Below, piece by piece: positions 7,818 to 17,945 of a stretch of DNA of 64,000 bases (position 1 is its first letter; every line of letters starts with the position of its first letter). Under the pieces are notes generated by a model. It saw only the letters and a program-made list of their open reading frames with translations. It was not told where the DNA came from and searched no databases. The stretch comes from Betaproteobacteria bacterium (GTDB lineage Bacteria; Pseudomonadota; Gammaproteobacteria; Burkholderiales; Usitatibacteraceae). Where the stretch lies: assembly GCA_016790765.1 (NCBI GenBank), contig JAEUMZ010000134.1, positions 1 to 64,000 of the forward strand, read 5' to 3'. The position numbers and the translations under genes are program-made.

Positions 7818-8225
7818 TCAGTTCTCGTGCAACGCGTCAATCAGCGGGCAGGAGACACGGCCTTGTTGCGCTTGGCATTGGCACACCAGCGTTGACAGAA
7901 CTGTTTCCATTCGTGCCAGGTCGGCCAACTTGGATCGGACATCGGCAAGCCGCAGCGCGGCCAGCTCAGCAGCTTCGCCGCAATGGGTGCCGTCCTCCAG
8001 CTTGAGGAGTTGCCCGACCTCATCCAGGCTGAAGCCAAGGCGCTGCGCTGCCTTCACAAACTTCACCCGCGCCACGTCTGCGCTGCCATAGCGACGAATG
8101 CGGCCGTAGGATCGTTCTGGCGTCAGCAGAAGTCCCTTGTGCTGGTAGAACCGGATTGTCTCCACGTTGACGCCCGCGGCCTTCCCAAAGGCGCCGATGG
8201 TCAGGGTTTCCGATGCAGCATCCAT
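7818..8225 (-). CDS. merR: Mercury(II)-responsive MerR regulator
   Basis: MerR of 135 aa, the repressor and Hg(II)-dependent activator of the mer operon. The N-terminal winged-helix ([19 protein letters not shown]) is followed by the dimerisation helix. The three Hg(II) ligands fall exactly at Cys82, Cys117 and Cys126, the positions known from Tn501 MerR, with an additional Cys115. It is transcribed divergently from merT, with the shared operator between them. The start ATG lies only about 5 bp from the -35 of the mer promoter, so MerR binding should also control its own gene. Confidence 0.95.
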   Translation of the reverse strand: MDAASETLTIGAFGKAAGVNVETIRFYQHKGLLLTPERSYGRIRRYGSADVARVKFVKAAQRLGFSLDEVGQLLKLEDGTHCGEAAELAALRLADVRSKLADLARMETVLSTLVCQCQAQQGRVSCPLIDALHEN

Positions 8226-8230
8226 GTCGC

Positions 8231-8261
8231 TTGACTCCGTAGTTGACTACGGAAGTAATGT
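8231..8261 (+). promoter_or_regulatory. mer operator-promoter (merOP)
   Basis: TTGACT (-35, 8231-8236) and TAATGT (-10, 8256-8261) are separated by 19 bp, the overlong spacer typical of MerR-controlled promoters. The spacer holds a perfect dyad, CCGTAGT and ACTACGG (8237-8252), the MerR binding site. Hg-bound MerR untwists this spacer to activate merTPA (known mechanism). Confidence 0.93.
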
Positions 8262-8290
8262 TACGCCAGTCCGCAAAGAAGGAGTGCAAC

Positions 8291-8641
8291 ATGGCAGAAC
8301 CTAGAAGTGGTCGCGGCGCCTTGGTCGCAGGCGGCCTGGCGGCCCTCCTGGCCTCGACCTGCTGCCTCGGCCCGCTGGTCCTGATTACGCTGGGCGTTTC
8401 TGGCGCTTGGATTGGCAACCTTACGGCGCTAGAGCCGTATCGCCCGATCTTCATCGGCGCGGCGCTCGTTGCCTTGTTTTTCGCCTGGCGTCGCATCTTC
8501 CGTTCCGCGCAAGCCTGTCTGCCCGGCGAGGTATGCGCCGTGCCGCGGACTCAGAGCATCTACAAGGCCCTGTTCTGGGTCGTCGCCGCCCTTGTAGCCG
8601 TGGCGCTGGCGTTCCCCTATATCGTTCCGCTGTTCTACTAA
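8291..8641 (+). CDS. merT: Mercuric transport protein MerT
   Basis: Inner-membrane Hg(II) importer of 116 aa with three hydrophobic segments. The vicinal Cys pair in ASTCCLGP sits in helix 1 (Cys24-Cys25), and a second pair lies in the cytoplasmic loop (QACLPGEVCA). MerT receives Hg(II) from periplasmic MerP and delivers it to MerA. The start at 8291 follows a good GGAG ribosome site; earlier in-frame starts overlap the promoter. First gene of the merTPA operon. Confidence 0.95.
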   Translation: MAEPRSGRGALVAGGLAALLASTCCLGPLVLITLGVSGAWIGNLTALEPYRPIFIGAALVALFFAWRRIFRSAQACLPGEVCAVPRTQSIYKALFWVVAALVAVALAFPYIVPLFY

Positions 8642-8654
8642 CCGGAGAAGACTC

Positions 8655-10602
<1,948 letters not shown>

Positions 10603-10664
10603 CCGCTTGCGGTGTTTCGCCGCGATGATCCTGTCGCCTCCGAGTCGCGCCAGGAGCTCTCCTG

Positions 10665-12002
10665 CTACTCGAAATGACCTTCCTCCAGCAGCTTGCATAG
10701 CGTGGGGATGTAAGGACCATACTCGACCACCTGCTGCACCTTCTTCTTCCGGACGGACGGACCAGCGCGTGAGTAAGTGAACTCGGCGAGGTTCGGGTTG
10801 AAGTCGTCGACCAGGACCGTCTCCACCACGGCACCATCCTCGCGAGCCTTCTTGTCGTAAAGCATCCGCGCTCGGATCACCTCGAAGCTGTAGCCCCTGC
10901 CCATGCGATTCATGTCCTTCGCCAGTCGGTTGACAGACTCAGTATAGGCATTGGTGATGGGCTGCTCAAAGTAGGCGAATATTTCGTCGTGCCAGTTGCG
11001 GACCGCTGTGGTCAGGTCCTTAAAGACAGGCGCCAGTTCCGGCGCGATGTTGCCCAGCCAGCGCTCGCAGGCCGCTTCCGCACCCGCTCGGCTTTTCTGG
11101 TCCCAGATCGACAGGAAGCCCTCCTTGAGCGCATGCGCCTCGCCTAGAAGCGGGAACTGCTCGAACCAGGCCAGCATGCGCGCCATGGCCGCCGCGTCCA
11201 GGTCGTGCTGCCGCTTGAGCAGCATGAAGCGCTCATCCTTGAGCTTGAGCCGCTGGCGGGCCGAGAGATCCTTCCGCAGACGCTTCCGCAGCTTCTCTAC
11301 CGCCTCATTGGCCATGCGCTGGATATGGAACCGGTCCACCACGATCCGTGCCTGCGGCAGCGTGGCTTTCACTACTTGCCGGTACACGTGATACATGTCC
11401 ATTGCTACCAACTCCACGTTGTCCTTGTCGCGGAGCTGACGGAAATACGGCAGCAGATCCGCCTTGGCGCGGCTTGGACGCACATCAAACACCGTTTTCC
11501 GCTCGATGTTGGTGATCATCGCGCGGTAGCTACCGATGATCTTGATCTCATCGATACCGAGCACCCGCGGCGTCAGAAACCGGACGCTGGTCCCTAGTTC
11601 GGCCACGAAGTCGTCAAAAATGTGCCGAATGGTCTTTTCGTCCAGAGCCACTTGCCTGGCCATGGCAGCAAACGTTTCGCGGAAGCAGTGGGTTCGGACG
11701 TAGTTGACCAAGCGCCCGGTGGCCTGACGCTTGCCGTCGATGTCGGCAATAGGCTCGAACTGCGTCTTGCCACAGGCAATGCAGCGGTAACGCCGTCGCT
11801 GGATCACGATGCGCACGGGCTTGCCGTGCGACGGCGTGTCCTGGAAAGACTGCTCCTGCGAGCCGTGACCGTGCAGCCGGCCAACCTCACACAACTGGCA
11901 AGTGAGCCAGTCGGAACGTCCGGCGGCCTCGACAACGTAAAACTCGTCGTCACTTCGGACAGCAAGCGTTTTAAGGCTAGGCAACTGCAGAAAATCGGTC
12001 AC
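10665..12002 (-). CDS. tnpA: ISL3 family transposase
   Basis: Full-length ISL3 transposase of 445 aa. The N-terminal zinc-ribbon-like region has CQLC and CIACGKTQ, followed by a helix-turn-helix (ATGRLVNYVRTHCF) and the DDE catalytic domain (LGIDEIKI, VAMDMYHVYRQVV, then the late Glu in AYTESVNRLAKDMNRMGRG). It is convergent with merA, with 62 bp between them. It mobilises the 4.5-kb element defined by the inverted ends. No frameshift or premature stop is visible, so it is probably active. Confidence 0.95.
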   Translation of the reverse strand: MTDFLQLPSLKTLAVRSDDEFYVVEAAGRSDWLTCQLCEVGRLHGHGSQEQSFQDTPSHGKPVRIVIQRRRYRCIACGKTQFEPIADIDGKRQATGRLVNYVRTHCFRETFAAMARQVALDEKTIRHIFDDFVAELGTSVRFLTPRVLGIDEIKIIGSYRAMITNIERKTVFDVRPSRAKADLLPYFRQLRDKDNVELVAMDMYHVYRQVVKATLPQARIVVDRFHIQRMANEAVEKLRKRLRKDLSARQRLKLKDERFMLLKRQHDLDAAAMARMLAWFEQFPLLGEAHALKEGFLSIWDQKSRAGAEAACERWLGNIAPELAPVFKDLTTAVRNWHDEIFAYFEQPITNAYTESVNRLAKDMNRMGRGYSFEVIRARMLYDKKAREDGAVVETVLVDDFNPNLAEFTYSRAGPSVRKKKVQQVVEYGPYIPTLCKLLEEGHFE

Positions 12003-12142
12003 TCAGCACCCGGGCAAGCCCACAGTGGAATCCGGCTTTTACGATAACACACCCGGCCGACATTCCAACACTAAAATCCGGTTCTTGAAGTATGTGTTAC
12101 GCCCCTCCAAAACCCCAATCCCACACCAGATTCCGGATACCC

Positions 12143-12150
12143 TTTTGTTT
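12143..12150. repeat. Target site duplication, right copy
   Basis: TTTTGTTT directly follows the right end of the ISL3 element and equals the left copy at 7678-7685. Confidence 0.9.
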
Positions 12151-12157
12151 TCAATGA

Positions 12158-12193
12158 GATGCATAATATTACTGTAAACAAATACAGTCATAA
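12158..12193 (-). promoter_or_regulatory. LexA (SOS) box within a sigma-70-like promoter
   Basis: CTGT (12172-12175), 8 AT-rich bases and ACAG (12184-12187) form a perfect SOS box. On the minus strand it occupies the spacer between ATGACT (-35) and TATTAT (-10) set 17 bp apart, so LexA would block this promoter. Transcription would run leftward, into the transposon today and into the cassette array before the insertion. By base composition roughly one chance match to the 8 defined bases is expected in a window this size, so position is the main support. Confidence 0.5.
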
Positions 12194-12408
12194 CGCAAAC
12201 GACAAACCCGGCACTTGTCTGGATGGGTTGTGGGTTCTTATACCCTGATGTGCTCAAAGTTTAGCACCGCGCAGGGGTGAAACGCTGCGCGGATGGCGGG
12301 GCTTGATATGGGCCTCAGACGGCTGCGCGTGAGGCAGCTGCCCCGAGAATGGCGTTCCGCGCCGATACGACGCGGCACGCAGGCGACGCTGCGGGTAGGT
12401 AACTCGCG

Positions 12409-13884
12409 CTACAACGCCCGCTCCAACGTCTCCACCAATCGCTTCAAAGTCTCCACCCGCGCCCAGGGCTTGTCGTTGGAGGCAATCACGTTCCATGGCG
12501 CGATGCCCGTGGACGTGCGGTCGATCATGTCGGCCACCGCCCGCTCATACTGCGGCCATTTCTTGCGGTTGCGCCAGTCTTCGTCGGTGATCTTGAATTG
12601 CTTGTGCGGGATCTTGGCGCGTTCCTTGAAGCGGCGCAGCTGTTCATCCGGGCTGATGGCCAGCCAGAACTTGGCGACGATGGCGCCGCCCGAGGCGAGC
12701 TGCTCCTCGAATTCGTTGATCTCGTGGTAGGCGCGCATCCAGTCGCCTTCGGCACAGAATTTCTCCACGCGCTCCACCAGCACGCGGCCGTACCAGGAGC
12801 GGTCGAAAATCACCGCGTGGCCGTGCGGCGGCACATGCCGCCAGAAGCGCCACAGGTAGGGGTGCGCGCGTTCCTCGTCACTGGGGGCGGCGATCGGCAC
12901 GATGTGATAGAAGCGCGCGTCCATCGCCCGCGTGATTCGGCGGATGGTGCTGCCCTTGCCGGCCGCGTCCATGCCCTCGAACACCATCACCAGCGAGCGC
13001 TCGCGCATTTTCTTGTGGCGCGTGAGCAGTGACAGCTCGCCCTGGAGCTTATCCAGCTTGCGGCTGTAGTCCTCGCGCGTGAGTTTGCGTTTGTAATCGG
13101 CGGTGTTGAGCACGTCGCGCTGGTCGATCGCGGGCTGCGGCAATGGCTCCCGGCTGACCGGGGGTGCTGCGGGGTTCTTCAGGCGCCGCTGCAGGGCATC
13201 GAGCAGCAGGCGGCCGGCGGTGAGCGAGCGGTACTCGTGGTCGCTGCCCTCGATCACGTTCCAGGGCGCTTCACCGGTGGAGGTTTCCTTGAGCGCGTGT
13301 TCGCAAACGCCGACGAATTCGTCGTAGCGCTTGAAGTGCTTCCAGTCTTCCTTGGTCACGCGCCAGGCGGTTTTCTTCTTCGCGGAGAGTTCTTTCAGGC
13401 GCTTCTTTTGCGCGTCCTTGGAGAGGTGGAACCAGAGCTTCACGATCAGCGCCCCCTCGGCCACCAGCATGCGCTCGTGGTCGCGGATGCGCGCGAGGCG
13501 CTCGTTGAACTCCGCCGCGCTTTCGCTTTCCATCACGCGCTGGAGGATCGGGTCCGTGTACCAGGAGCCGAACAGGATGCCGATGCGCCCCTTGGGCGGC
13601 AGCGCCCGCCAGAACCGCCACATTTCCGGCCGCTGGCGCTCCGCATCGGTGGAGCCGCCGAAGGCGTGGGTGTGGATGTGGCGCGGGTCCATCCATTCGT
13701 TGAACAGGTTGACGGTCTCGCCCTTGCCGGCGCCGTCGACGCCGTTGACCAGGATGATGACGGGAAACCTGGCTTGTTCCAGAAGGTCGTACTGCGCATC
13801 CAGAAGGGCGCGGCGCAGCTTGGGTTCTTCGCGGTCAAATTCCTTTTTTCCCAGCTTGTGACCGATTTCCGCAGACTCGAACAT
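12409..13884 (-). CDS. pap: Two-domain PPK2: polyphosphate:AMP phosphotransferase
   Basis: Protein of 491 aa made of two tandem PPK2 domains. It uses polyphosphate to phosphorylate AMP (class II PPK2). Walker A motifs are GVDGAGKG at residues 48-55 and GMDAAGKG at 304-311. The C-terminal domain keeps the catalytic lid segment FDRSWYGR; in the N-terminal domain the same place reads FGSWYTD. The second half is therefore likely the active one, as reported for characterised two-domain members. Both domains end with the APWNVI motif. The gene stands alone, ending about 260 bp from the SOS-box/transposon junction. Confidence 0.9.
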   Translation of the reverse strand: MFESAEIGHKLGKKEFDREEPKLRRALLDAQYDLLEQARFPVIILVNGVDGAGKGETVNLFNEWMDPRHIHTHAFGGSTDAERQRPEMWRFWRALPPKGRIGILFGSWYTDPILQRVMESESAAEFNERLARIRDHERMLVAEGALIVKLWFHLSKDAQKKRLKELSAKKKTAWRVTKEDWKHFKRYDEFVGVCEHALKETSTGEAPWNVIEGSDHEYRSLTAGRLLLDALQRRLKNPAAPPVSREPLPQPAIDQRDVLNTADYKRKLTREDYSRKLDKLQGELSLLTRHKKMRERSLVMVFEGMDAAGKGSTIRRITRAMDARFYHIVPIAAPSDEERAHPYLWRFWRHVPPHGHAVIFDRSWYGRVLVERVEKFCAEGDWMRAYHEINEFEEQLASGGAIVAKFWLAISPDEQLRRFKERAKIPHKQFKITDEDWRNRKKWPQYERAVADMIDRTSTGIAPWNVIASNDKPWARVETLKRLVETLERAL

Positions 13885-14173
13885 GCACGCCTCCGCAATG
13901 TGGGTCGATCCGTGTGTAGAGTATGGAATGAAGCGCCCGGATGCGCTTGCGTTGCATCAAAGACAACTGTGGTCCATGGGAAAGCTGTACGGGCGGATTT
14001 GCGGCGGTTTGGATTCGACGGTATTCGCGCAGGGGCAACACCATAAATCCCCCGCTCGCTCTCGCTCGCCGCCCCCTTTTTCAAAGTGGGCATGATGACG
14101 AAAACCCGTTTCAAGTCGTCGACAATCTCACCAGCACATTCGATCGAACGACTCTTGACTTGCGATAGACCCC

Positions 14174-14659
14174 ATGAACGCCATCCGCACCGCCACCTCA
14201 AAAGACGTTCCCGCCATCGTCGAGGTGACCAACCGCGCCTACCTCGCCGAGGCTGCATGCATCGACGGTGCGCGCACGGATTCCAGCGACATTGCGGCCA
14301 AGATGCGCGCCGGCGATTTCCTGCTGCTCGCAGACGCCGAAGGTGCGTTGACCGGGTCCGTCTATGCCGCGTCGGTGCGGGGCCGCGGCTATCTGGGCCT
14401 GCTGGCGGTGAGTCCCGCGGCGCAGGGCCAGGGCCTGGCACGGGTGCTGATCCACGCGGCAGAGGACTGGTGCCGTGCGCGCCAGTGCCGCTACCTCGAC
14501 CTCACGGTGATCAACGTGCGGCACGAGCTGTTTCCGTTTTACCGGCACTTCGGTTTCGCGCCGCGCGAGTCCGTGCCGTTTCCGCGGCCCGACGTGATGA
14601 AAGTGCAATTGCACCTCGTCAAGTTCACCAAGGCCCTGTATCCACCTGAGCAACTTTGA
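14174..14659 (+). CDS. GNAT family N-acetyltransferase
   Basis: Acetyltransferase of 161 aa. The acetyl-CoA site is GLLAVSPAAQGQGLARVLIH (a Q/RxxGxG/A variant), followed by LDLTVINVRHELFPFYRHFGF, typical of GNATs that modify small molecules or protein N-termini. Acceptor unknown. The 289 bp upstream hold no gene I can recognise. Downstream, the palindromic repeat at 14675-14790 may terminate transcription. Confidence 0.85.
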   Translation: MNAIRTATSKDVPAIVEVTNRAYLAEAACIDGARTDSSDIAAKMRAGDFLLLADAEGALTGSVYAASVRGRGYLGLLAVSPAAQGQGLARVLIHAAEDWCRARQCRYLDLTVINVRHELFPFYRHFGFAPRESVPFPRPDVMKVQLHLVKFTKALYPPEQL

Positions 14660-14674
14660 GAATCACCAAGCTAT

Positions 14675-14790
14675 CGTCGTTCCCGCGCAGGCGGGAACCT
14701 AGTCCCTAACAAACACTGATTGGTTGTTACGATGTACTGGGTTCCCGCCGCAGCCTGCCCTCGAGTGCTTTGATCGGGGGCGGGAACGAA
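14675..14790. repeat. REP-like palindrome, family B (degenerate copy)
   Basis: The left arm CGTCGTTCCCGCGCAGGCGG (14675 onward) matches the arms of the intact copy at 41275-41356. The right arm is interrupted by extra sequence around 14755-14780. The copy fills the space between the GNAT and dehydratase genes. Confidence 0.7.
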
Positions 14791-14816
14791 GGACCACACT
14801 CCAACTTCGACCCTCC

Positions 14817-15761
14817 ATGCTCACTCTCGACACCATCCGCGCCGCGCACGATCGCATCCGCCCGCACATCCACCGCACGCCGGTGCTGACAAGCGGCATC
14901 CTCAACGCGCGCCTGGGCGCGGAGCTGTTTTTCAAGTGCGAGAACTTCCAGAAGGTCGGCGCGTTCAAGGCGCGCGGGGCCTGCAACGCCGTGCTGTCCT
15001 TGACCGACGAACAGGCCAGGCGCGGCGTGGTCACGCATTCGTCCGGCAACCACGGCGCGGCGCTGGCCTGGGCGGCGCGGCTGCGCGGCATTTCGGCCAC
15101 CATCGTGGTGCCGGAGAACGCGCCGGCGCCGAAGAAGCGCGCCATCGCCGCGTACGGCGCCACCATCGAATACTGCGCGCCGAATGTGGCCGCGCGCGAG
15201 GCGGCGGTCGATCGACAGATTGCTACGCACGGCTACGAACTGGTGCACCCGTTCAACGACTATCGCGTCATGAACGGGCAGGGGACGGCGGCGCTGGAAT
15301 TGATTGAGGACGTACCGGACCTGGACATCGTCATGTCGCCTTTGGGCGGCGGCGGGTTGCTCTCGGGCACCACGATCGCGGCCAAGGGCGCCAAGCCCGG
15401 CGTGAAGGTCTATGGCGGCGAACCGGCCGGCGCGGACGACGGTTTTCGCTCCTTGCGCGATGGGGTGCGCATCACCGACGCGGTGCCGGACACCATCTGC
15501 GACGGCCTGCGCACCGGGCTGGGGGACAAGACCTTCGACATCCTGCGTACGAATGTCGATGGCATCGTGCTGGCTACGGAAGCGAATATCATCGCGGCCA
15601 TGCGCACCACCTGGGAACTGCTCAAGATCGTGTGCGAAACCTCGTGCTGCCCGCCGCTGGGCGCGATCCTGGAAGGCAACCTCGACGTGAAGGGAAAACG
15701 CGTCGGCATCATCCTTACCGGAGGCAATGTGGACCTGGACAAGCTGCCATGGCAAAACTGA
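14817..15761 (+). CDS. Threonine/serine dehydratase (PLP fold type II)
   Basis: Pyridoxal-phosphate enzyme of 314 aa that should deaminate L-threonine and/or L-serine to the oxo acid through an enamine intermediate. The Schiff-base Lys is K51 in VGAFKARGA. The substrate loop SSGNHGAA and the phosphate-binding SPLGGGGLLSG are present. There is no C-terminal ACT domain, so it is the catabolic or serine-racemase-like short form. ATG 14817 is chosen because upstream in-frame codons lie in the repeat. It overlaps the RidA gene by 13 bp; RidA clears the 2-aminoacrylate or 2-aminocrotonate that such enzymes release. Confidence 0.88.
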   Translation: MLTLDTIRAAHDRIRPHIHRTPVLTSGILNARLGAELFFKCENFQKVGAFKARGACNAVLSLTDEQARRGVVTHSSGNHGAALAWAARLRGISATIVVPENAPAPKKRAIAAYGATIEYCAPNVAAREAAVDRQIATHGYELVHPFNDYRVMNGQGTAALELIEDVPDLDIVMSPLGGGGLLSGTTIAAKGAKPGVKVYGGEPAGADDGFRSLRDGVRITDAVPDTICDGLRTGLGDKTFDILRTNVDGIVLATEANIIAAMRTTWELLKIVCETSCCPPLGAILEGNLDVKGKRVGIILTGGNVDLDKLPWQN

Positions 15762-16141
15762 CTTTTGTATCCGCGCCGGACGCGCCGCCGCCCGCCGGCC
15801 ACTACTCGCCGGCGGTCGTTCACGGCGACACCATCTATGTTTCCGGGCAACTCGCGCGCGTGCCGGGCGCGGCGCCGGATTTCGTCCCCGAGGGCATGGC
15901 CGCGCAGGTCACCCAGTGCCTGACCAACGCCGAGACGATTCTCAAGGCCGCCGGGTCGGACCGCCGCCACGTGGTGCGTGCCACGCTGTATGTGTCCGAC
16001 ATCGCCGGCTGGGCCGAGGCCAACCAGGCGTTCGCCGCGTTCTTTGGCGACCACAAGCCGGCGCGCTCGATCATTCCGGTCAGCCGCTTCAAGAGCACCT
16101 ACGTGGTGGAAATCGACATCGTGGCGGCGGTGGCTGCATGA
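15749..16141 (+). CDS. RidA family enamine/imine deaminase
   Basis: Cytosolic RidA-fold protein of 130 aa. It shows IYVSGQLARV in the first half, VVRATLYVSDIAGWAEAN, and the C-terminal ARSIIPVSRFKSTYVVEIDIVA, including the Arg that pairs with substrate carboxylate. It overlaps the dehydratase gene, a textbook functional pairing. Unlike the exported RidA at 3659-4129 it has no signal peptide. Its stop overlaps the ATG of the next gene. Confidence 0.9.
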   Translation: MAKLTFVSAPDAPPPAGHYSPAVVHGDTIYVSGQLARVPGAAPDFVPEGMAAQVTQCLTNAETILKAAGSDRRHVVRATLYVSDIAGWAEANQAFAAFFGDHKPARSIIPVSRFKSTYVVEIDIVAAVAA

Positions 16142-16890
16142 CAATGACCAAACCCCAGGACCCGCGCGGCAACCAGGCCGAAAGCGGCCCACACGCCGCG
16201 CCAGTGCTCGGGTTCATCAACCCTTTGCCCAGTGTCACCCCGGCGAAGGCCGGGGCCCAATTTAGAAACGTCAACTTGGACCCCGACCCATTGCCACCCG
16301 GATGGGTGGTTCGCCGGGGCGACAGTTCAAGCGGAGCGACTCCGGCAAGTACTTCGTTGCGCCGGAATTTCCTAATTGGGGCTTCGGCGTTTGCTGCATT
16401 CCCCGCATCATGGACATTCGCACAAGAAAAGCTCGACGCCCCCAACGTGGTGCCGATTTCCGACCTGTGGACCACCTCCGGCCAGCCGACGGCCGCAGCG
16501 CTGGCGGGCCTTGCGGCACGCGGGTTCCAGTCGGTGATCTACCTTGCGCCGCCCACGGTGGATTCGGCCGTGAAGGAGGAGCCGGCGATCCTGGCCAAGC
16601 AGGGCGTGGACTACCACAACATCCCGATCCCTTTCGGCGCGCCGGCGGAAAAGCACTTCGACGATTTCGTCGCCGCGATGCGCCTGTACGGCAAGCAAAA
16701 GCTCCTCGTGCATTGCGAGGTCAACATGCGCGCCTCGTGCATGATGTTCCTGTACCGCACCATCATCCGCAAGGTGCCGGTGGAAACGGCGTACGAATCG
16801 GTGACCAAAGTGTGGACGCCGCGCTTCGCCTGGAAACCGTACGTCGAATCCACGCTGGCGCGCCACGGGATCAAGTTCGAGGTGTATTGA
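16138..16890 (+). CDS. Exported phosphatase-like (DUF442/PTP-like) protein, repeat within 5' coding region
   Basis: The core (PISDLWTTSGQPTAAALAGL, VIYLAPP, LLVHCEVNMRAS) belongs to the DUF442/protein-tyrosine-phosphatase-like group. The segment after the Cys is HCEVNMR, one residue shorter than canonical CX5R, so catalysis is doubtful. Residues following about 73 look like a Tat or Sec signal (LRRNFLIGASAFAAF, cleavage before QEK). ATG 16138 overlaps the RidA stop, but 30-odd codons after it fall inside a family A palindromic repeat (16233-16324). True translation may therefore begin at GTG 16306 or TTG 16357, just before the signal peptide. Confidence 0.72.
   Translation: MTMTKPQDPRGNQAESGPHAAPVLGFINPLPSVTPAKAGAQFRNVNLDPDPLPPGWVVRRGDSSSGATPASTSLRRNFLIGASAFAAFPASWTFAQEKLDAPNVVPISDLWTTSGQPTAAALAGLAARGFQSVIYLAPPTVDSAVKEEPAILAKQGVDYHNIPIPFGAPAEKHFDDFVAAMRLYGKQKLLVHCEVNMRASCMMFLYRTIIRKVPVETAYESVTKVWTPRFAWKPYVESTLARHGIKFEVY
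16233..16324. repeat. REP-like palindrome, family A (copy 1, inside a gene)
   Basis: The left arm CACCCCGGCGAAGGCCGGGG and a right arm ending GCCGGGGCGACAG match the family at 26226, 27223 and 42673. About 20 extra bases lie in the right arm. It falls inside the predicted reading frame of the phosphatase-like gene. Confidence 0.75.
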
Positions 16891-17219
16891 TGGCATCTCT
16901 GAAGCGGATGACCGCCACGAAGTGGTACTGGTACCTCTGGCCGTTTATCGCCACGGATGTGTGGCAGTTTGAGCATGCCGGCGAAACGTTCATCCTCACG
17001 AATCGCTGGTTTGGCCCGACCCGATTGTTGAGGGGGGCGCGCGAAATCGCCCGTGCGACCAAGATGATTTCCACTGGAGATCGCGTGCCAATCCTCACTG
17101 CCAAGGTCGAGACCTCTGAAATGGCGCCCGCGGAAATTCGCGTGTTCATCGAGTCGATTTGGTATTCCAGGGCCCGCATCGAAATCAACGGCGAGCGGAA
17201 TCCGGAAGGACTCGTGTAG
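16890..17219 (+). CDS. Hypothetical protein, 109 aa
   Basis: I do not recognise this family. The protein is soluble-looking with a Trp/Tyr-rich start (TKWYWYLWPFIATDVW) and an antiparallel-strand-like pattern (GETFILTNRWFGPTRLL). It starts within the stop of the phosphatase-like gene (TGATGG overlap of one base), so it should be the last gene of the dehydratase-RidA operon. Nothing indicates a catalytic function. Confidence 0.65.
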   Translation: MASLKRMTATKWYWYLWPFIATDVWQFEHAGETFILTNRWFGPTRLLRGAREIARATKMISTGDRVPILTAKVETSEMAPAEIRVFIESIWYSRARIEINGERNPEGLV

Positions 17220-17266
17220 GCAGGCCTTGGCTCTGCGCGGGACGCCAACCTTTGGTCCGCGTCGTC

Positions 17267-17902
17267 TCAAGTGATTTGCTCCGACTCGACGACGTGAATG
17301 CCCTGGTCGTGCGTTTGCGCGCTGTGCAAGAGCGTTCGCGCGACAGCCTCCGCATCAACAGGCCGCACCCGCCGCGCCGGTCCGATCATCAACGGCGAGA
17401 GCACCCGCGACACCGCAATGCCGAACCGTTCTGCGGGCCGCGATTCATCGCGCTCTCCTAGAAGCAGGGACGGCCGCACCAGGGTCAGGGACTCGAACCC
17501 CAACGCCATCAGCGCGGCCTCGGCCTCGCCCTTGACGCGGTTGTAGAACACGCCGGATTTCGCGTTTGCGCCGAGTGCGGACACCAGCCCGAAGTGCGTG
17601 GCGCCGGCCTTCTTGGCCGCGCGCGCGAAGTGCACCACCATGTCCAAGTCCACAGCACGAAACGCCGCCTGCGAACCGGCCTTGCGGATCGTGGTGCCGA
17701 GGCAGCAGAACGCAGTGTCGATCGCCGGCAGGTCCGGCGCCGAGTCGAGCGCGCATTCAATGAATTTGAGTTTCGCGTTTGACTGCGCGGGTGCACGTCG
17801 GCCCACAGCGAACACCTGTTTGACGGCGGGGAGGGTGCAAAGTTGGGCCAGCAGGTGGCCGCCCACGAGTCCTGTCCCGCCGGCGATGGCCACGCGTTTC
17901 AC
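17267..17902 (-). CDS. NAD(P)-binding atypical SDR (TIP30/HTATIP2-like)
   Basis: Oxidoreductase-like protein of 211 aa. The N-terminal Rossmann motif is VAIAGGTGLVGGHLL. Later features are CCLGTTIRKAGS, HFGLVSALGAN and FYNRVKGEAE, where the YNRVK segment supplies the Tyr and Lys of an SDR active site. This is typical of the NAD(P)H-binding/TIP30-like group. Substrate unknown. It is transcribed in the same direction as the WS/DGAT gene and lies 43 bp after that gene's stop, so it may be cotranscribed. Confidence 0.85.
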   Translation of the reverse strand: MKRVAIAGGTGLVGGHLLAQLCTLPAVKQVFAVGRRAPAQSNAKLKFIECALDSAPDLPAIDTAFCCLGTTIRKAGSQAAFRAVDLDMVVHFARAAKKAGATHFGLVSALGANAKSGVFYNRVKGEAEAALMALGFESLTLVRPSLLLGERDESRPAERFGIAVSRVLSPLMIGPARRVRPVDAEAVARTLLHSAQTHDQGIHVVESEQIT

Positions 17903-17945
17903 GTCGATGCGACTTTCAGGCCGTACCGGGACGGGCTGCGGGCCG

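Noticed and set aside
12181-12408. Possible integrase gene next to the SOS box
   Set aside because: Searched by eye for the tyrosine recombinase N-terminus and R-H-R-Y segments on both strands; only about 220 bp is available and no such segment is present.
13885-14173. Short plus-strand frames between the PPK2 and GNAT genes
   Set aside because: No similarity, no ribosome sites, and continuation across gene boundaries; treated as intergenic.
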